This document shows positions 34,270 to 46,559 of a DNA stretch of 64,000 nt, one piece after another. The stretch comes from Hemicordylus capensis (lineage: Eukaryota; Chordata; Lepidosauria; Squamata; Cordylidae), in NCBI RefSeq assembly GCF_027244095.1, contig NC_069662.1:9760501-9824500 (forward strand), written 5' to 3'. The position numbers were made by a program, and so were the translations under genes. The notes beneath the pieces are model-generated. The model saw only the letters and a list, made by a program, of their open reading frames with translations, was not told where the DNA came from and searched no databases. Position 1 is the first letter of the stretch, and each line of letters opens with the position of its first letter.

Positions 34270-37200
34270 GACAGAATGTGTCCTTGTTACGCGTTGATCT
34301 GTTTAATTTTCACATCTACACCATTTAAAAGCAGGGTTTTAAAAAAAACAAGATCTGTGCGTAGATGTCCCAATAGGTCCGCCTTCCAGCTTTCACATGT
34401 AAAGGCGGCTCTCTCAATGAACCCCTTATTGTTGCCATCTAGTGTCATCGATTCGTGGAATCCTGCCATGTCCTTATAAAATAAGCCTGCTGAAAATTGT
34501 GTAGATAGAGTGGTCACACTGTAATTCATTATAGCTTCAATGAATGCCCTGTAGGGGTAGGTGTTGCTGCTCTGACTGACAATATGGTCTCCCAGGGTCA
34601 CATCCACCTGACTAAACATGGCCTCAATTGGGTAGTTCACTAGCCCCACAGCAGAATCCTGTGCCAAGTTGGTTCCATCCTCCTTCACAATTTTACAACA
34701 CATGTATAAAAGTGTGTTATTCAGATCCAGGTAAAAATCACCAGCCCTTGCAACAAAGAAGTCCAGAGGTGCAGTGTATGTTAGCACGGTCCGCGGCAGC
34801 ACCTCAACATATACGCTTCTCTCAATACTGGTTTGTGTTGGTGCAATTTGGTAAAGGTACAGCTCAGATTTCAAGCATTTTTCAGAGATGCAGTGTATAA
34901 AAGCCATTATGATTTAAAAGATGTCTCCAGGAGCACGTTTCCTCTTCTCCTTAGGATGCCTTTGATGCTTCTAAGGCTTTTTCTGGCTTACCTCTTTTCT
35001 TTTAAGAGGTTGGGGAGGTCCTAATAGCTGCACATGTGATGCTTCTCATTTTCTTTTGATATACATCAGTCCTGACACCCCTTGTGAGGCAGAGGCATGA
35101 TCCATCTTGTTCAGAACAGCCTGGGAGGCGTGCCCCATCACGTCTTTAGCAATGCCCCATGCTGCTGTTTTAATGTGTGGCTTAATGATTTCCAACCCCT
35201 GTCTCAAAAGAGGGGCAGCTTTCCGGAAAAGGCTCTGGAATACACCACTATTGAACTTGTCAGGCCAACCTACCCACTTCACTAAATGTTGTTTTACTTT
35301 ACCCCGGCCTTTTGTAGCTAGAATTTTTCCAATCCTGTACACTTTGTCCTCCCCCGCTTTAATTTTCTGTAATTCTTCAAGATAGACACTCCCGAGAACA
35401 GGCTCCCCCATGTACTCTTTTAGCAGATAGACAGGCCTTTCAGCTCTTCTGATGACTCAGACAACTATAAACAATTCTGTGGTGTAGTTCTGTTCATAAC
35501 CTTTCTCAAAAACTCCTTTAATTTTAGAAATCCTAATGCAATCTGCTTTTCTTAACACAGGAGACTTGACTTTTTTATGGCTACTGCGGCCATAGACTCT
35601 TCTCCAAATAGACAGGTCATTGCTGGTTGTGACATCTACCGGCCTGCACTGCATGGTTCTGTGAAAGCTGTGGTTATAGCTCTTTAGGAGCTGAGGCAAG
35701 ACATCAATATACCAGAATGTGTTGTGAGCAGTAAAATACCTCCACATACGTGATTTTAATGTCTGGTTCAGTCTCTCCACAAGGGCTGCTTTGACATCAT
35801 TGTTGGTGACAAAGTGGTGAATCCCTTGCTCCTTTAACAGCGCCCCTACAGGCTTATTTAAAAAACTCCCTCCCTCTATCTGTCTGGAGCTTGCCAGGCT
35901 CTCAGCCTTCTCTGAAAATAGCTTTAAAAGCAGCGGCCACTCCTCTCCCTGTTTTGTCTTTAAGAGGTACCGCTCAGGCATATTTAGATAGAATATCCAC
36001 CACTGTCAAAATGTACTTGTAGCCATTGTTGTATTTACAATACTGTTGCATGCCCACTAAATCTGCCTGCCATTGTGCATCCACCCCTGAAACAACATTC
36101 TTGTTTCTTTTAAAATGAATCTTTGCAGGTCTGTGTAGAGTGTAAGCATCCTGCTCTGAAAGCCAGGCCTCAACATGCCTTTTACTCAGCTCTTTACTGT
36201 ACTGCCTGGCCTCTTGAAATAGCAGATTTACACCCCAAAACTCCCCACTCTTCCAGGGGTGCAATATATATATTTTAGGATTTCCTTGTGCCTTACCATG
36301 GTTCTGTTTAACACAGGTATGAACACACATATTTAAAACAAATTTCTTTTATTGGTTACCACCAGTACACACACAGGAAATGAAGGACACGTTGACATCC
36401 CCGAGGTGCATGTTCTCAAAGGCCTGCACCTGCACAAAAGAGTGCAATATTTTAATACTGCTGGGTAAAACACAGGCAGACCAAGCAGTCAGAATAAATC
36501 ACATCCAGCTTACCAGCTTGTCGGTTTCCTCAACTGGGTCTGGCTTTTCAGGCTTTGTAAGCACAATGCTATCTATGACTTCCTCCTCCCCACTTTCAGT
36601 TGATGAAGTAAAGCACACCGCTCTGCAGTAAGCGGATTTTGGGTTGCATGGGCTTGGGGTCAGGCAATCACAAGATGACCCATCTTTGCTCAAGCTATAG
36701 CACTTATAGGCACAATAGGATACTCTTGGCCTTGATGACAAGAAAGATTGGCACCCACACTCATCTGAATAAGTATACTCTGCACATGAACTATCACAAC
36801 AATGCTCGTTGCCTCATTTATATTGCGGTCTGCTCTTCACCCGTTTTTTTCTTCCTATGCCGTTTTTGTTTCACAGGCACTTCTGTTTCAGAATCTGATG
36901 AACACATGTTTTCCACTTTGGAGGCAGTAGCTGGAGGCTCTCCATCTTCAGTTTTCCATGGGGGTTGCAGGGTTGGTGTTACAGTGGCCACAATCACATT
37001 CTAGTTTATCATCCTCATCCATCGGCTCTGTTGCAAAGTTAGTTTCTGGAACCTCACCAGCAATAAAGTCAGCCATCTGGTGGGTTCTCAGGCCAGTAGG
37101 AGGGAAGGACAGACTCCACGGTTGCATAGCCCTAATCTTTGTGGGTTCTTGTGGCAATGATAGGCTCGTGGGACGCAGCAGAGTCCTAGCATCAGCCATC

Positions 37201-37700
37201 GTCTCTGTACAGCTGTAAAATGGTCTCCCTCTAAATACACAACCCCTAGACGTGTTAGTAGAGGGGTCACTTGACCCCGTTTCAGCCAATAAAGTTACAA
37301 AAAATGGCCACCTGCCCATTATCACAACTGCGTGCTTGGACCTTTCCGGGGTCTGAAACCTGTTCCTATTGGTCCAGGATGGCGAGGCGTGTTTGTAGAG
37401 GGGTCACATTCCCCCATTCGGGACATGCCTGGAAATATTCTGGGGTAGGCACAGAGAATGGGGGCCAAACTTCTAGGTGGGTGGGCGTACCCCTACTTCT
37501 GACTCCTTCTGGGCACACAGGGGTCTCCTCTGACCATTTCCTGTGATGTAAGCCCCTCCTTTTCACCATTTCCGGTGACATAAGCGCATTTTGACAGCTC
37601 CTATGACATCAGCGCCCACATGGGCACTATGATGTCATTCCCTCACCACGTGCTTTTGTTTGTAAACAAAAGCACATGGAGTTTGACAGCAGGTATGTCC
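34270..37700 (-). mobile_element. Polinton (Maverick) fossil, broken
   Basis: An old virus-like element. Parts from low to high coordinate, all on the minus strand: a capsid-protein-like remnant (about 34.29-34.91 kb), a small piece with chromodomain-like and virion-protein-like text (about 35.05-35.41 kb), retroviral-type integrase remnants (about 35.46-36.33 kb), and two short unassigned frames (about 36.5-36.74 and 36.95-37.33 kb). DNA polymerase B, packaging ATPase and protease are not seen. No terminal inverted repeats were recognised, so both limits are approximate. It is broken by truncation and at least a few smaller lesions. The long open stretches suggest moderate age. Confidence 0.8.
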
Positions 37701-37719
37701 CTGTACTACTATTGCAGAA

Positions 37720-38300
37720 CAGGAAAAGATGCAGAAGAGAGCAACCAAGATGATCAGGGGCCTAGAGCACCTTTCTTATGAGGCAAGGCTACAACACTTG
37801 GGGCTATTTAGTTTAGAAAAAAGACGACTGCAAGGTAGAGGTCTATGAAATCATCCATGGAGTGGAGAAAATGGATAGAGATAAATTCTTCTCCCTCTCA
37901 CATAATACTAGAACCAGGGGTCATCCCATGAAATTGATTGCCAGGAAATTTAGGATCAGCAAACAGAAGTATTTTTTTCACATAATGCATAAGCAACTTG
38001 TGGAATTCTCTGCCACAAGATGTGGTGACGGCCAACAACCTGGATGGCTTTAAGAGGGGTTTGGATAACTCCATGGAGGAGAGGTCTAACAATGGCTACT
38101 AGTCGGAGGGCTATAGGCCACCTCCAGCCTCAATGGCAGGATGTCTCTCAGTACCAGTTGGAGAGCAGTAACAGCAGGATAGAGGGCATGTCCTCAACTC
38201 CTTCATGTAGGCTTCCGGCAGCATCTGGTGGGCCACTGTGTGAAACAGGATGCTGGACATGATGGGCTTCCTTGGGCCTGATCCAGCAGGGCTGTTCTTA
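37720..38300 (+). repeat. CR1-type LINE 3' fragment
   Basis: Encodes [20 protein letters not shown], then [11 protein letters not shown] with a frame change, [20 protein letters not shown] and KFRISKQKYFF. It ends with GCTTCCTTGGGCCTGATCC, the family 3' tail. It is a sister of the 27.4-kb copy in the other direction. Confidence 0.88.
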
Positions 38301-39550
38301 GAGCTGAGGGAGGAGCTTCCTCTGGTTCCAGGGGAAGCATCCTGTGGTTCCACATTTGGACGTACCACAGGCTGCCTCGAACCTTCGGCTGTGGTTTCAA
38401 AACTCACTACAACCCAAGAGTTCTGATTGGAGATTCAAATCTAAACCATTCTCCAATTCCCCACATTCATAACTGCTGGCCCAATAACTGCAGTACTGTG
38501 TTATGTGTGAATGTGGCACTTGTGTAACTATTTTTCAGTATGAATGATCCAGAATTTTTCACATTGGAAAATAGTACTTGGTCTATAAGAATATATAAAT
38601 AATTAAATAAAGTGTTGTTTTAATTAAGGACTCTCTTCCAATTAAAACTGTTCATTTTAAAGTTTTGAGTCCCTTGAGGAAATGAATATTTCACTGATAC
38701 ACGTCACTTCAGCAATGCCTTGAAGATCCAAAGGGGGAGTAAGTAAGCAGGATCCATGCAGTGTACAAAATAATAAATAAATGCGCTCAGTTCTTCACTA
38801 TAAATATGTTGGTAGGAACAGTCATGGCATGCCACCTTTTAATATTTATCTGAAGATGTTTAACAATATTTCCCCCCTGGTATTATATAAATAGGCAGAG
38901 CAATACAAAAAGCTCTGGAATTGAAGCCCCCACAATGGCTATCATTATTCAACTCTACTTTGGAGGAAATTGCCCATTTTTTCAAAGAAAAGTAGTAAAA
39001 CTAATCCTTTTTTTTTGCACCCCATGATATGCTTCTAGCAAAATGTTGTTGCAAAAGCAATCAATCAATCAATCAAATAACCCCCACCCCCACCATCCAC
39101 CACCCTCCCTGCTATCAAGCTGCTGATAAATGTGTGTCTCCACACTCACATGGGCCTCCCTCCCACTGAAGCAGCACAAGCAGGCAGCAACCACGGGCAG
39201 GCAGGCTGAGGCAGACAGCAACCACGAGGAACAAGCAAAGACCAACAAATGGATGGATGGAAGGAAGGGTGGGTGGGTGGTGAAGGGATGGACAGTGGCA
39301 ATAAGGAGCAGTCGAGCTGGATGCAACTCAGAAATGGTCCCCTGGCGTCATGTCAGTGCTCATGTTTCCAAGCGGCTGCTTCCTGCTGCCAATTGGCCCC
39401 TCCAGCCGGGAGCTCCGTCTGAGTGAGAGGGGAGGGGGTGATGGCTTGTGCCACTGTCTGGGGCTTAGGAAGCACATCTTCATTTACTCACTCATTCACT
39501 TGCTGCTGCTGCACGGCATAGAGGATGAGAACTTCTCATCCTATGAGCTG
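38301..39550. other. Gene-free stretch
   Basis: No gene. (AATC)n at about 39058-39076; a GC-rich part at 39.07-39.45 kb gives chance frames on both strands without any domain I recognise. Confidence 0.4.
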
Positions 39551-39553
39551 CAC

Positions 39554-39892
39554 ACAGGGCCGGATTAAGGCATGCTGAGGCCCTAAGCTATGCTGAAGTT
39601 AAGAGGGCCCATAACATTGCAAAATGGGTTGGAAGTCCTGCCTTTGCACATCACTACCCCCCATCCCCACCACACTGCTCATGGTGACAGCAGCATTGGT
39701 CTGAAGAGGCCACTGTGATGGTGAGCATTGGTCTAAACCAGGAGTGCATAACCTTGGCCCTCCTGCAGATGTTGGACTGCAACTCTGATCATCCCTGACT
39801 ATTGGCCACTGTGGTTGAGGATGATGGGAGTTGTAGTCCAAAAACAGCTGGAGGACTGAAGTTGTACAACCTTGATCTACTACCATTTCAAT
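39554..39892. mobile_element. hAT-like left end and a foldback MITE
   Basis: CAGGGCCGGATTAAGGC at 39554 matches the end of the 16.2-kb hAT family. At about 39735-39890 CTTGGCCCTCCTGCAG... and ...GATGATGGGAGTTGTAGTCC form arms of an imperfect palindrome of a common squamate foldback element. No target duplication could be read for either. Confidence 0.55.
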
Positions 39893-39984
39893 CTAACATG
39901 CTATTATTTCTGCACAGATTTATAAACTCGACATGCTAAATCAGTGTGTGTCACCATATACGAATACTTTTGTCTTATCAGAAT

Positions 39985-40389
39985 GATAATGTCTCTTTTA
40001 GAGTTTCATTACACTGGCTGCCCATACATTTCCAGGAAAAATAGAAAGTGCTGGTGATTACCTATAAAGCCCTAAATGGCTTCGGTCCAGGGTATATAAG
40101 AGAGTGCCTTCTCCTTCAGGACACCCACCACTTATTAAGATATTTGGGAGAGGTCCAGCTGCTGTGCCCCCATTTGGTTGCAACTCAAGGTTGGGCCTTT
40201 TCTATAGCCACCCCAAGGCTTTGGAATGAACACCCTGTTGTTGTACAAGCTTCCCCATCTCTAGCAGGTTTTTAAAGATTGCTCAAGATGCATTTATTTC
40301 TTCAAGCCTTTGATCCACTGTAAATTTTTTGTTCTGCAGTTTTAAATTGTTTTCAATTTTTATAACTGTTATAAAACAGTGGTATAGAA

Positions 40390-40390
<1 letters not shown>
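39985..40390 (+). repeat. L2-type LINE 3' part
   Basis: Encodes LHWLPIHFQ-like text, then [20 protein letters not shown] and the 3' UTR. It is more diverged than the 48.4-kb copy. Confidence 0.8.

Positions 40391-40391
<1 letters not shown>

Positions 40392-40456
<65 letters not shown>
40392..40456. repeat. (TG)n(AG)n microsatellite
   Basis: About 19 TG units followed by about 12 AG units, at the end of the L2 tail. Confidence 0.95.
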
Positions 40457-40972
40457 GTTGATTCAAAGAAAATTTCATAACTAACCTGTATTAGGAAATC
40501 AAGAGGAAAATGCAAATAATAAAAGCCCATCCTATTACACAAGAATGATTTCATGATTTATTAGTGTCATTTTGGCTGGGATATGTGAAGGGACTTTTAG
40601 AAGGCTGGTGGGATGAAATGTTCAAACTGGACCCACCCACATGGCTTTGTAGATGTAAACATACATATCCTACCCAGTGTGCTCTTTTGAGTTTGGACAT
40701 AGTATTATTGTAGTATCAGCTGATGGACTGGGAAAATAATTTTTTCCAGTTGTATGAAGGAGTGGCTATGATGAACCGCCTCCCATGCAAGTATAAAAAC
40801 TGGAAGGGTACGGGGGACAGGAAGAGGGATGTACACACTCATGTCCATACTCCCCCACTGGCAAGGGCAGTTCAGACATACCACCCCAATGGGCCATACA
40901 CAATAGCCAAAGTTCCAACTTTAAACAAGTCTCTTTATCCATTCTATAGATATTGCATGGATATATATATAA

Positions 40973-41871
40973 TTATTTTTTTCGTATTAATTGCTCCTTT
41001 GTATTCAAATCAGGCCTCAGTGCAATAATGTAGAATTTGGGAGAAAAGATACAGCCCAGTAGCCCAGCACCAGAGGCCAAGATGGAAAAGATCTCCACAG
41101 CCACCATGTATTTTCCTCTTGTACTCAGATAGCTTGGAATGAAAGACAACCAAACACTGCAAAAGACCAACATGCTAAAGGTGATAAACTTGGCTTCATT
41201 AAAACTGTCTGGCAGCTTCCTGGCTAGGAAGGCTACAATGAAGCTGACTATGGCTAGAAGGCCCAGGTAGCCCAGGACAAAATAAAAAATGTGGGCTGAC
41301 CCTTCATTACATTCCACTATGATTTCTCCAAATAAGGATTTCATGTCAAAATCTGGGAATGGGGGAGAAATACTCAACCACACAGCACAAATACCTATTT
41401 GAACAAAGGAACTGGAAATGACAATGGAATGTGCCGTTTTCCCCCCTACCCATTTCTGAAAGATGCTTCCTGGCTTAGAGGCCATGAAAATAATGACCAC
41501 TGTAATGGTTTTGGCCAAAACAGAAGAAACAGCAATGGTGAAGATGATAGCAAAAGTTATTTGTCGGAGGAGGCAGGTTTCCTTATTTGGTTGTCCAATG
41601 AACAGCAAGGAACAGAGGAAGCAAAGATGGAGGGAGACGAGGAGAAGATAGGTAAGGTTCCGATTGTTGGCTTTGACGATGGGAGTGTCCCGATGTTTAA
41701 AAAAGGTTCCAAGCACCAGGGCCGTGACCAGAGAAAATAAAAGAGCCAGAAATGCTAAAGTGATGCCCAAAGGTTCTTCAAAAGAGAGGAAGCTCAGAAT
41801 CTTGGGGATGCACTGATCTTTGTCCATGTTTGGATAATGATCTTCAGAGCAAGGAATACAGTAACCCATAT
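40973..41871 (-). CDS. V2R gene B exon 6: seven-transmembrane domain
   Basis: 899 bp from TTTCAG to TAA. It starts [20 protein letters not shown], followed by seven hydrophobic segments, with [20 protein letters not shown] in intracellular loop 1/TM2 and a C-tail [12 protein letters not shown]. Confidence 0.96.
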
Positions 41872-44800
41872 CTGAAAGAGGAACACATCTTCTTTAAATC
41901 CACCATAGTTCTTCCTCAATAAAATAACTGCCATCCTAAGAATCTGAATATTTACATGTTCCCGAAGTTTAGGATAAAACTGCACATAATGAGTGACTCT
42001 CAAACTTAAGAAAGAGGCTTTTAACTAGAGATGTGCATGAACTGCAGTTCATGCAGTGGTTAAAAAATGAACTGATTTGTAGTCCGAGGAACTGGTTTGG
42101 CCAACCCATGCTGGAAGCTGCATGGAGCAGCAGAAATGCAGGTAGAACCGGTCTGAACCGAACCAGTTCATGGATCAGCCGAACCGGTTCATGGATCACA
42201 GCCAAACATTCATGATTCATGGATCAGCTGAACCAGGCCCAACCAGTTCATTGGATCACAAACTGGTTCATATTTGAACCAGTTTTGAACATCCCTACTT
42301 TTAAGTCTTCCTACTATGCTCTTTTACACAATTTAAATTGTAGCCCATGGGTACCAGAAATGAGGTGGGAAAATGGCAGATACATGCCAGTAGCTTGCTG
42401 TTCTCTGCTCCAGCCAAATCACAGGAGTTCTCATTGGCTCGTGTGTGGGCACCCAACATAAAGGGACTTTATTTAACCAACTAATTTGTCAGAATAATTT
42501 TGCTTTTGGCTGGAGAATCATTTTACCACCTTCTTTTATTTATTCCTTGTACATTGCTATAACTTGATAATGAAAGTTGCTATCAGTTCTCCAAATTTCT
42601 ATATGAATAAGTGAAAGTAACTGCAGACAGGAATAATAACCACATTTATAAAACTCTCTGTCACTGTTACTGAGACAAACAATGACAAACTAAATATCTA
42701 CCACCAGCTTATGTCTTTTGCTCTTAGTCCTATTGAACTGTCTGAATATTTGATCAAACATTTGTTCTTAACAATACATCTTACCCATCTCATCTGAGAT
42801 CATCCCTTCTGAACATAGAGCACAATCATAGCAGCAGAATTTCTCCCCCTCCTTCCTTTTCTTGCTGTATCCTGTATGACATTTTTCATTACACTGAGAT
42901 AGGGGAGGCACCTATCCTTAAAAAAGTATGAAACGTTACCATTTTGAATATTTTGTAGGAAGTTTGCTATACAAATTATCTGCTGGTTAACAAAAGGAGT
43001 GACCACACAGAATAAGATCTCTGAACTCACAGACGGGCATTCACTGGGATGACATTTCTACCATTGGGGGCGTTAGTGGCCCATCTAGAACATTAGCTGA
43101 AAAGCTGACTGAGAGAAGTTCGGAAGCAATGCTTGATGGTCAAGATCATCAGAGTCAGACATGTCCTCTATGTAGTTCACTATCAATACATTTTGACTAA
43201 AACATGAACTCTAGTCTTCACCACATCCTTTGGTTTATTAAAAAATGACTTTTATGCTTGTACTTGCTGTCAAAATTAACTTTGTTTAAAGGATAAATAT
43301 GTGTTGTGTGAAAGAGGAGCTTCTAATTTTCTCCATAAAACTTACACCCCCCATTTCATTGGATTATGATAACTTTTGTTATTGGATGAAGATTGCCCAC
43401 CTGAGTCAAATCACTGTGCCACTGGATGTGGTTCTCATTAATGGCCAACTCTTTGCCTGGAAAAGCTTGAGGATCCAAACTCCCAACTTTGACTCTGACA
43501 TAGGAATCATTTTTGAAAGTGACCAAGTTTGTAACATCGAATCCAGCTGCTAATTCTCCATGTTCGTTAAATGTAATTTTGTCTCCGGCACTATTGTTGA
43601 ATGAGATCGTCTGAAGCAATGAATGGAGCTAGGTGGAAAGGGAATCAAAAGGTCTATAAAATGTGTTCATCTCCCCACTAATACTTTTCAAATATCTCAA
43701 ACAACTTCCATAACTTGAGACAACTTCAAAAAAAAAGAAGTCAGAGTAGGAGCAATAATATTATACACATAATGATTTTGTTTCATTAGTATCAGACAAA
43801 GAAGTGAAAGAATATGAGAAGTTGAGAAAGCCAAGAGTTGGGTGGCCTTGTTCTTTTGATGTTTGTTTGTTAACAACATAACAACCCATTGGAAGTCACA
43901 CCAGGATATGGTAGCACAAATTATGAGAATAAAATACAACTTTTGAAGTGAGTAGCCATTACCTGCCAGGGTTCCACATAGAGAGGACCCAGTCTTCCCC
44001 CATCCTGCATTTGTCTGTGTCTGGATCTAGATGAGAACATGAGATGTAAGGCATGTGCCAAAGCATAGACTGCGTTATAGATACTGTAGCTGTGGCCCAT
44101 CATGCTCATTTCAAAAACAGGTGCAGAAAGGCTCTCCAGCTGCTCCTCTCCAGTACATATTCCATTGATATTTATTGGCACTTCAAATTTTGGGACCATA
44201 CAGCTGAATGCTTGATTCCAGAAACCCTTGATAAAACCATTTCCAATGGCTTCAAAAGGGTTTATACTCTGGAGGAATTCTTGGAAGTCTAGATACTCTT
44301 TTGTGTGTATTGAGAAGGACAGAGCACCATGGAACACAGCATCACGGAATGGTTTCATGTTGAAGATTTTGTTCAAGACATTGTCTATGAAATCTATCTG
44401 AGCTGTTGTAATCCACACTTTCCCTGAGCGGTACCTATATCCATGAAGTATTAAAGGAATCACAGTTTTTGTTACCCATATAAGACTTGCCAGCCATATA
44501 ATGGATGTCGGTTCTCCATATATAATAACTGAAATAGCGTTGCTTTCCAGGAAAACTGGAACATTATGAGAAATTTTATGGATAACTTCATCCACACTCA
44601 ATTCGGTAAGTTTGTTCAAAGACCTTTCTGTGAATGCTGAACAGATTCCATGTCGAGAAAGCATTGGTTCTAAGACCTGCAAGAAGTGATCTCCACCATC
44701 ATTATCCATAGTGATGAGCCCCACCCATTTCCATCCAAAATGAAGAAGTAGTTGGACAATTCCATGGTACTGAAGGGCTTCATCAGGGACCATTCGGTAA

Positions 44801-46526
44801 AAGGAAGCAAAATGGGTTTGAACAATAAGTGCTGTTTCAAATGAGCCATATGAAAACTTAAAAAAAAAAAGAGTTACATTTTAGAGAAAGACTAGAATTA
44901 TCAGAGAACTCCTAATCCTGCTGAAGAGGAATAGCTGTCTATCCCACCACTTTACCACCATGTATTGAGGAATAGCTGCCTATCCCACTGCTAACACCAC
45001 GTGTGGAGGATCTGCCCTGCTGCTAACATGAGACACAGATTTCCTCAAAAATTTCAAGTTTAACTGCTGCCACCAAGTAGACTTTTAGGCTTTTGGCTGA
45101 GTCTACTGCAACAGAAAAACTCATTCACAAACCTAACTTAAACTGGTCCCTAACAGAGTTCTCTGCAGTTACCTGGCTTGTTGCTTCTGCAACTTCAGGT
45201 CTTAGTCACTTTTACCAGCCTGGGGTTATATTCAGACTGGTGGTTCTGTGATTAGCACCCTTCAGACAGTCTCCACTCTTTGTGGAGTAATTTTCAGCTA
45301 TTGCTTGCGACTTCAGACTCTGAACCACACTGATTCTGCTTCTTTGTGGCTGCCTTGATGAATCAACTTTGAATCACTCAAATCAATTCAAGTGATTCAA
45401 TAGCCATTTTGCTTCCTATTTTTTCAGGAAAAATGGGCCTCAGAATGGTGCTTTTTTCTGGGGAGAGCTGAGCTATCAATTGGGATCTGCAGGTAGACAC
45501 ACTCAGTTAGACCAATCCTCTGAGCAGGCAGAAAAACAAAGTCTGGAGCAGAGAGCTGGTCTACCTGCTGACCCCAATTGGTAGACCAGCTCTCCTGTTT
45601 TTCTGGGGAGAGTTGGTCTACCAACTGGGGTAGATCAGCCCACCACAATGGACTTCACGTGTCTGCCCGCCTTGGAGGACTGGTCTACCCAGGTAGACCT
45701 GTCCTCCTAGGCAGGCTGACGCACTAAGTCTGGAGTGGAGATCTGGTCTACCCGCCTATCCCAATAGTAGACCAGTTCTACTCCAGAAAAAAACACTATT
45801 TTGAGGTCCATTTTCCGAGCAAAAGAGGCCATTTGAAATGGTGTTCAAATCACTCAAATGGATTCACATTGAATCAGGGGTGATTCTCCTTAACCATGAA
45901 TCGGGCCCTCTATTTTGTGGGCAATTCAATTAGGGGTCAAATTTCTGAATCACCCCCGATTTGTCCCAAATCCACCCAAAGGTGTTTATACATGTTTATA
46001 CATACATGTTTATGTTTATCCTCAGTGCAACCCTTTATGGAAGTTTAGATTGAGAGATAAGAGACTTTCCCAGAGTCACCCAGTGAGTTTCATGACAGAA
46101 CGGGAACTTTAATTCGGGTCTATCTCCAGTGCTAGGATAACACTCCAGTCCATGCGGGCTCTGGTGTGAGGCCCTTTCTTGGTCTGTTTAACAGCAGTTG
46201 GTCTTATGAATTTGGAAATATTTGTATGACAGAAATTGTATGACAGAAAGCTTTTATCAGCATAGAGCTGCACTTAAGAAAAGCTGTTTTATTAGTTAGC
46301 ATTAGTGAGTGGTAGATGGTGGGAGAAAGATTGAAACTAGCAGTAGCTGAATAATACAGATGCTGCGATAGCCAGCAGCATATCAAGAGAGGGAATGAAC
46401 ACATCTAAGGGCAGAGGTCAAAGTGAGGACAGAGGGGAACCTGGTATACAAGTCATCCCAGTTTAGAGAGAGAAAAAGATGCACCATAGAATAAAAAGGG
46501 AAAGGCAGCTGAAATTGTATGATTTT

Positions 46527-46559
<33 letters not shown>

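Noticed and set aside
39069-39568. Possible small genes in the 39-kb GC-rich part
   Set aside because: Overlapping frames on both strands, no domain, no splice or promoter context.
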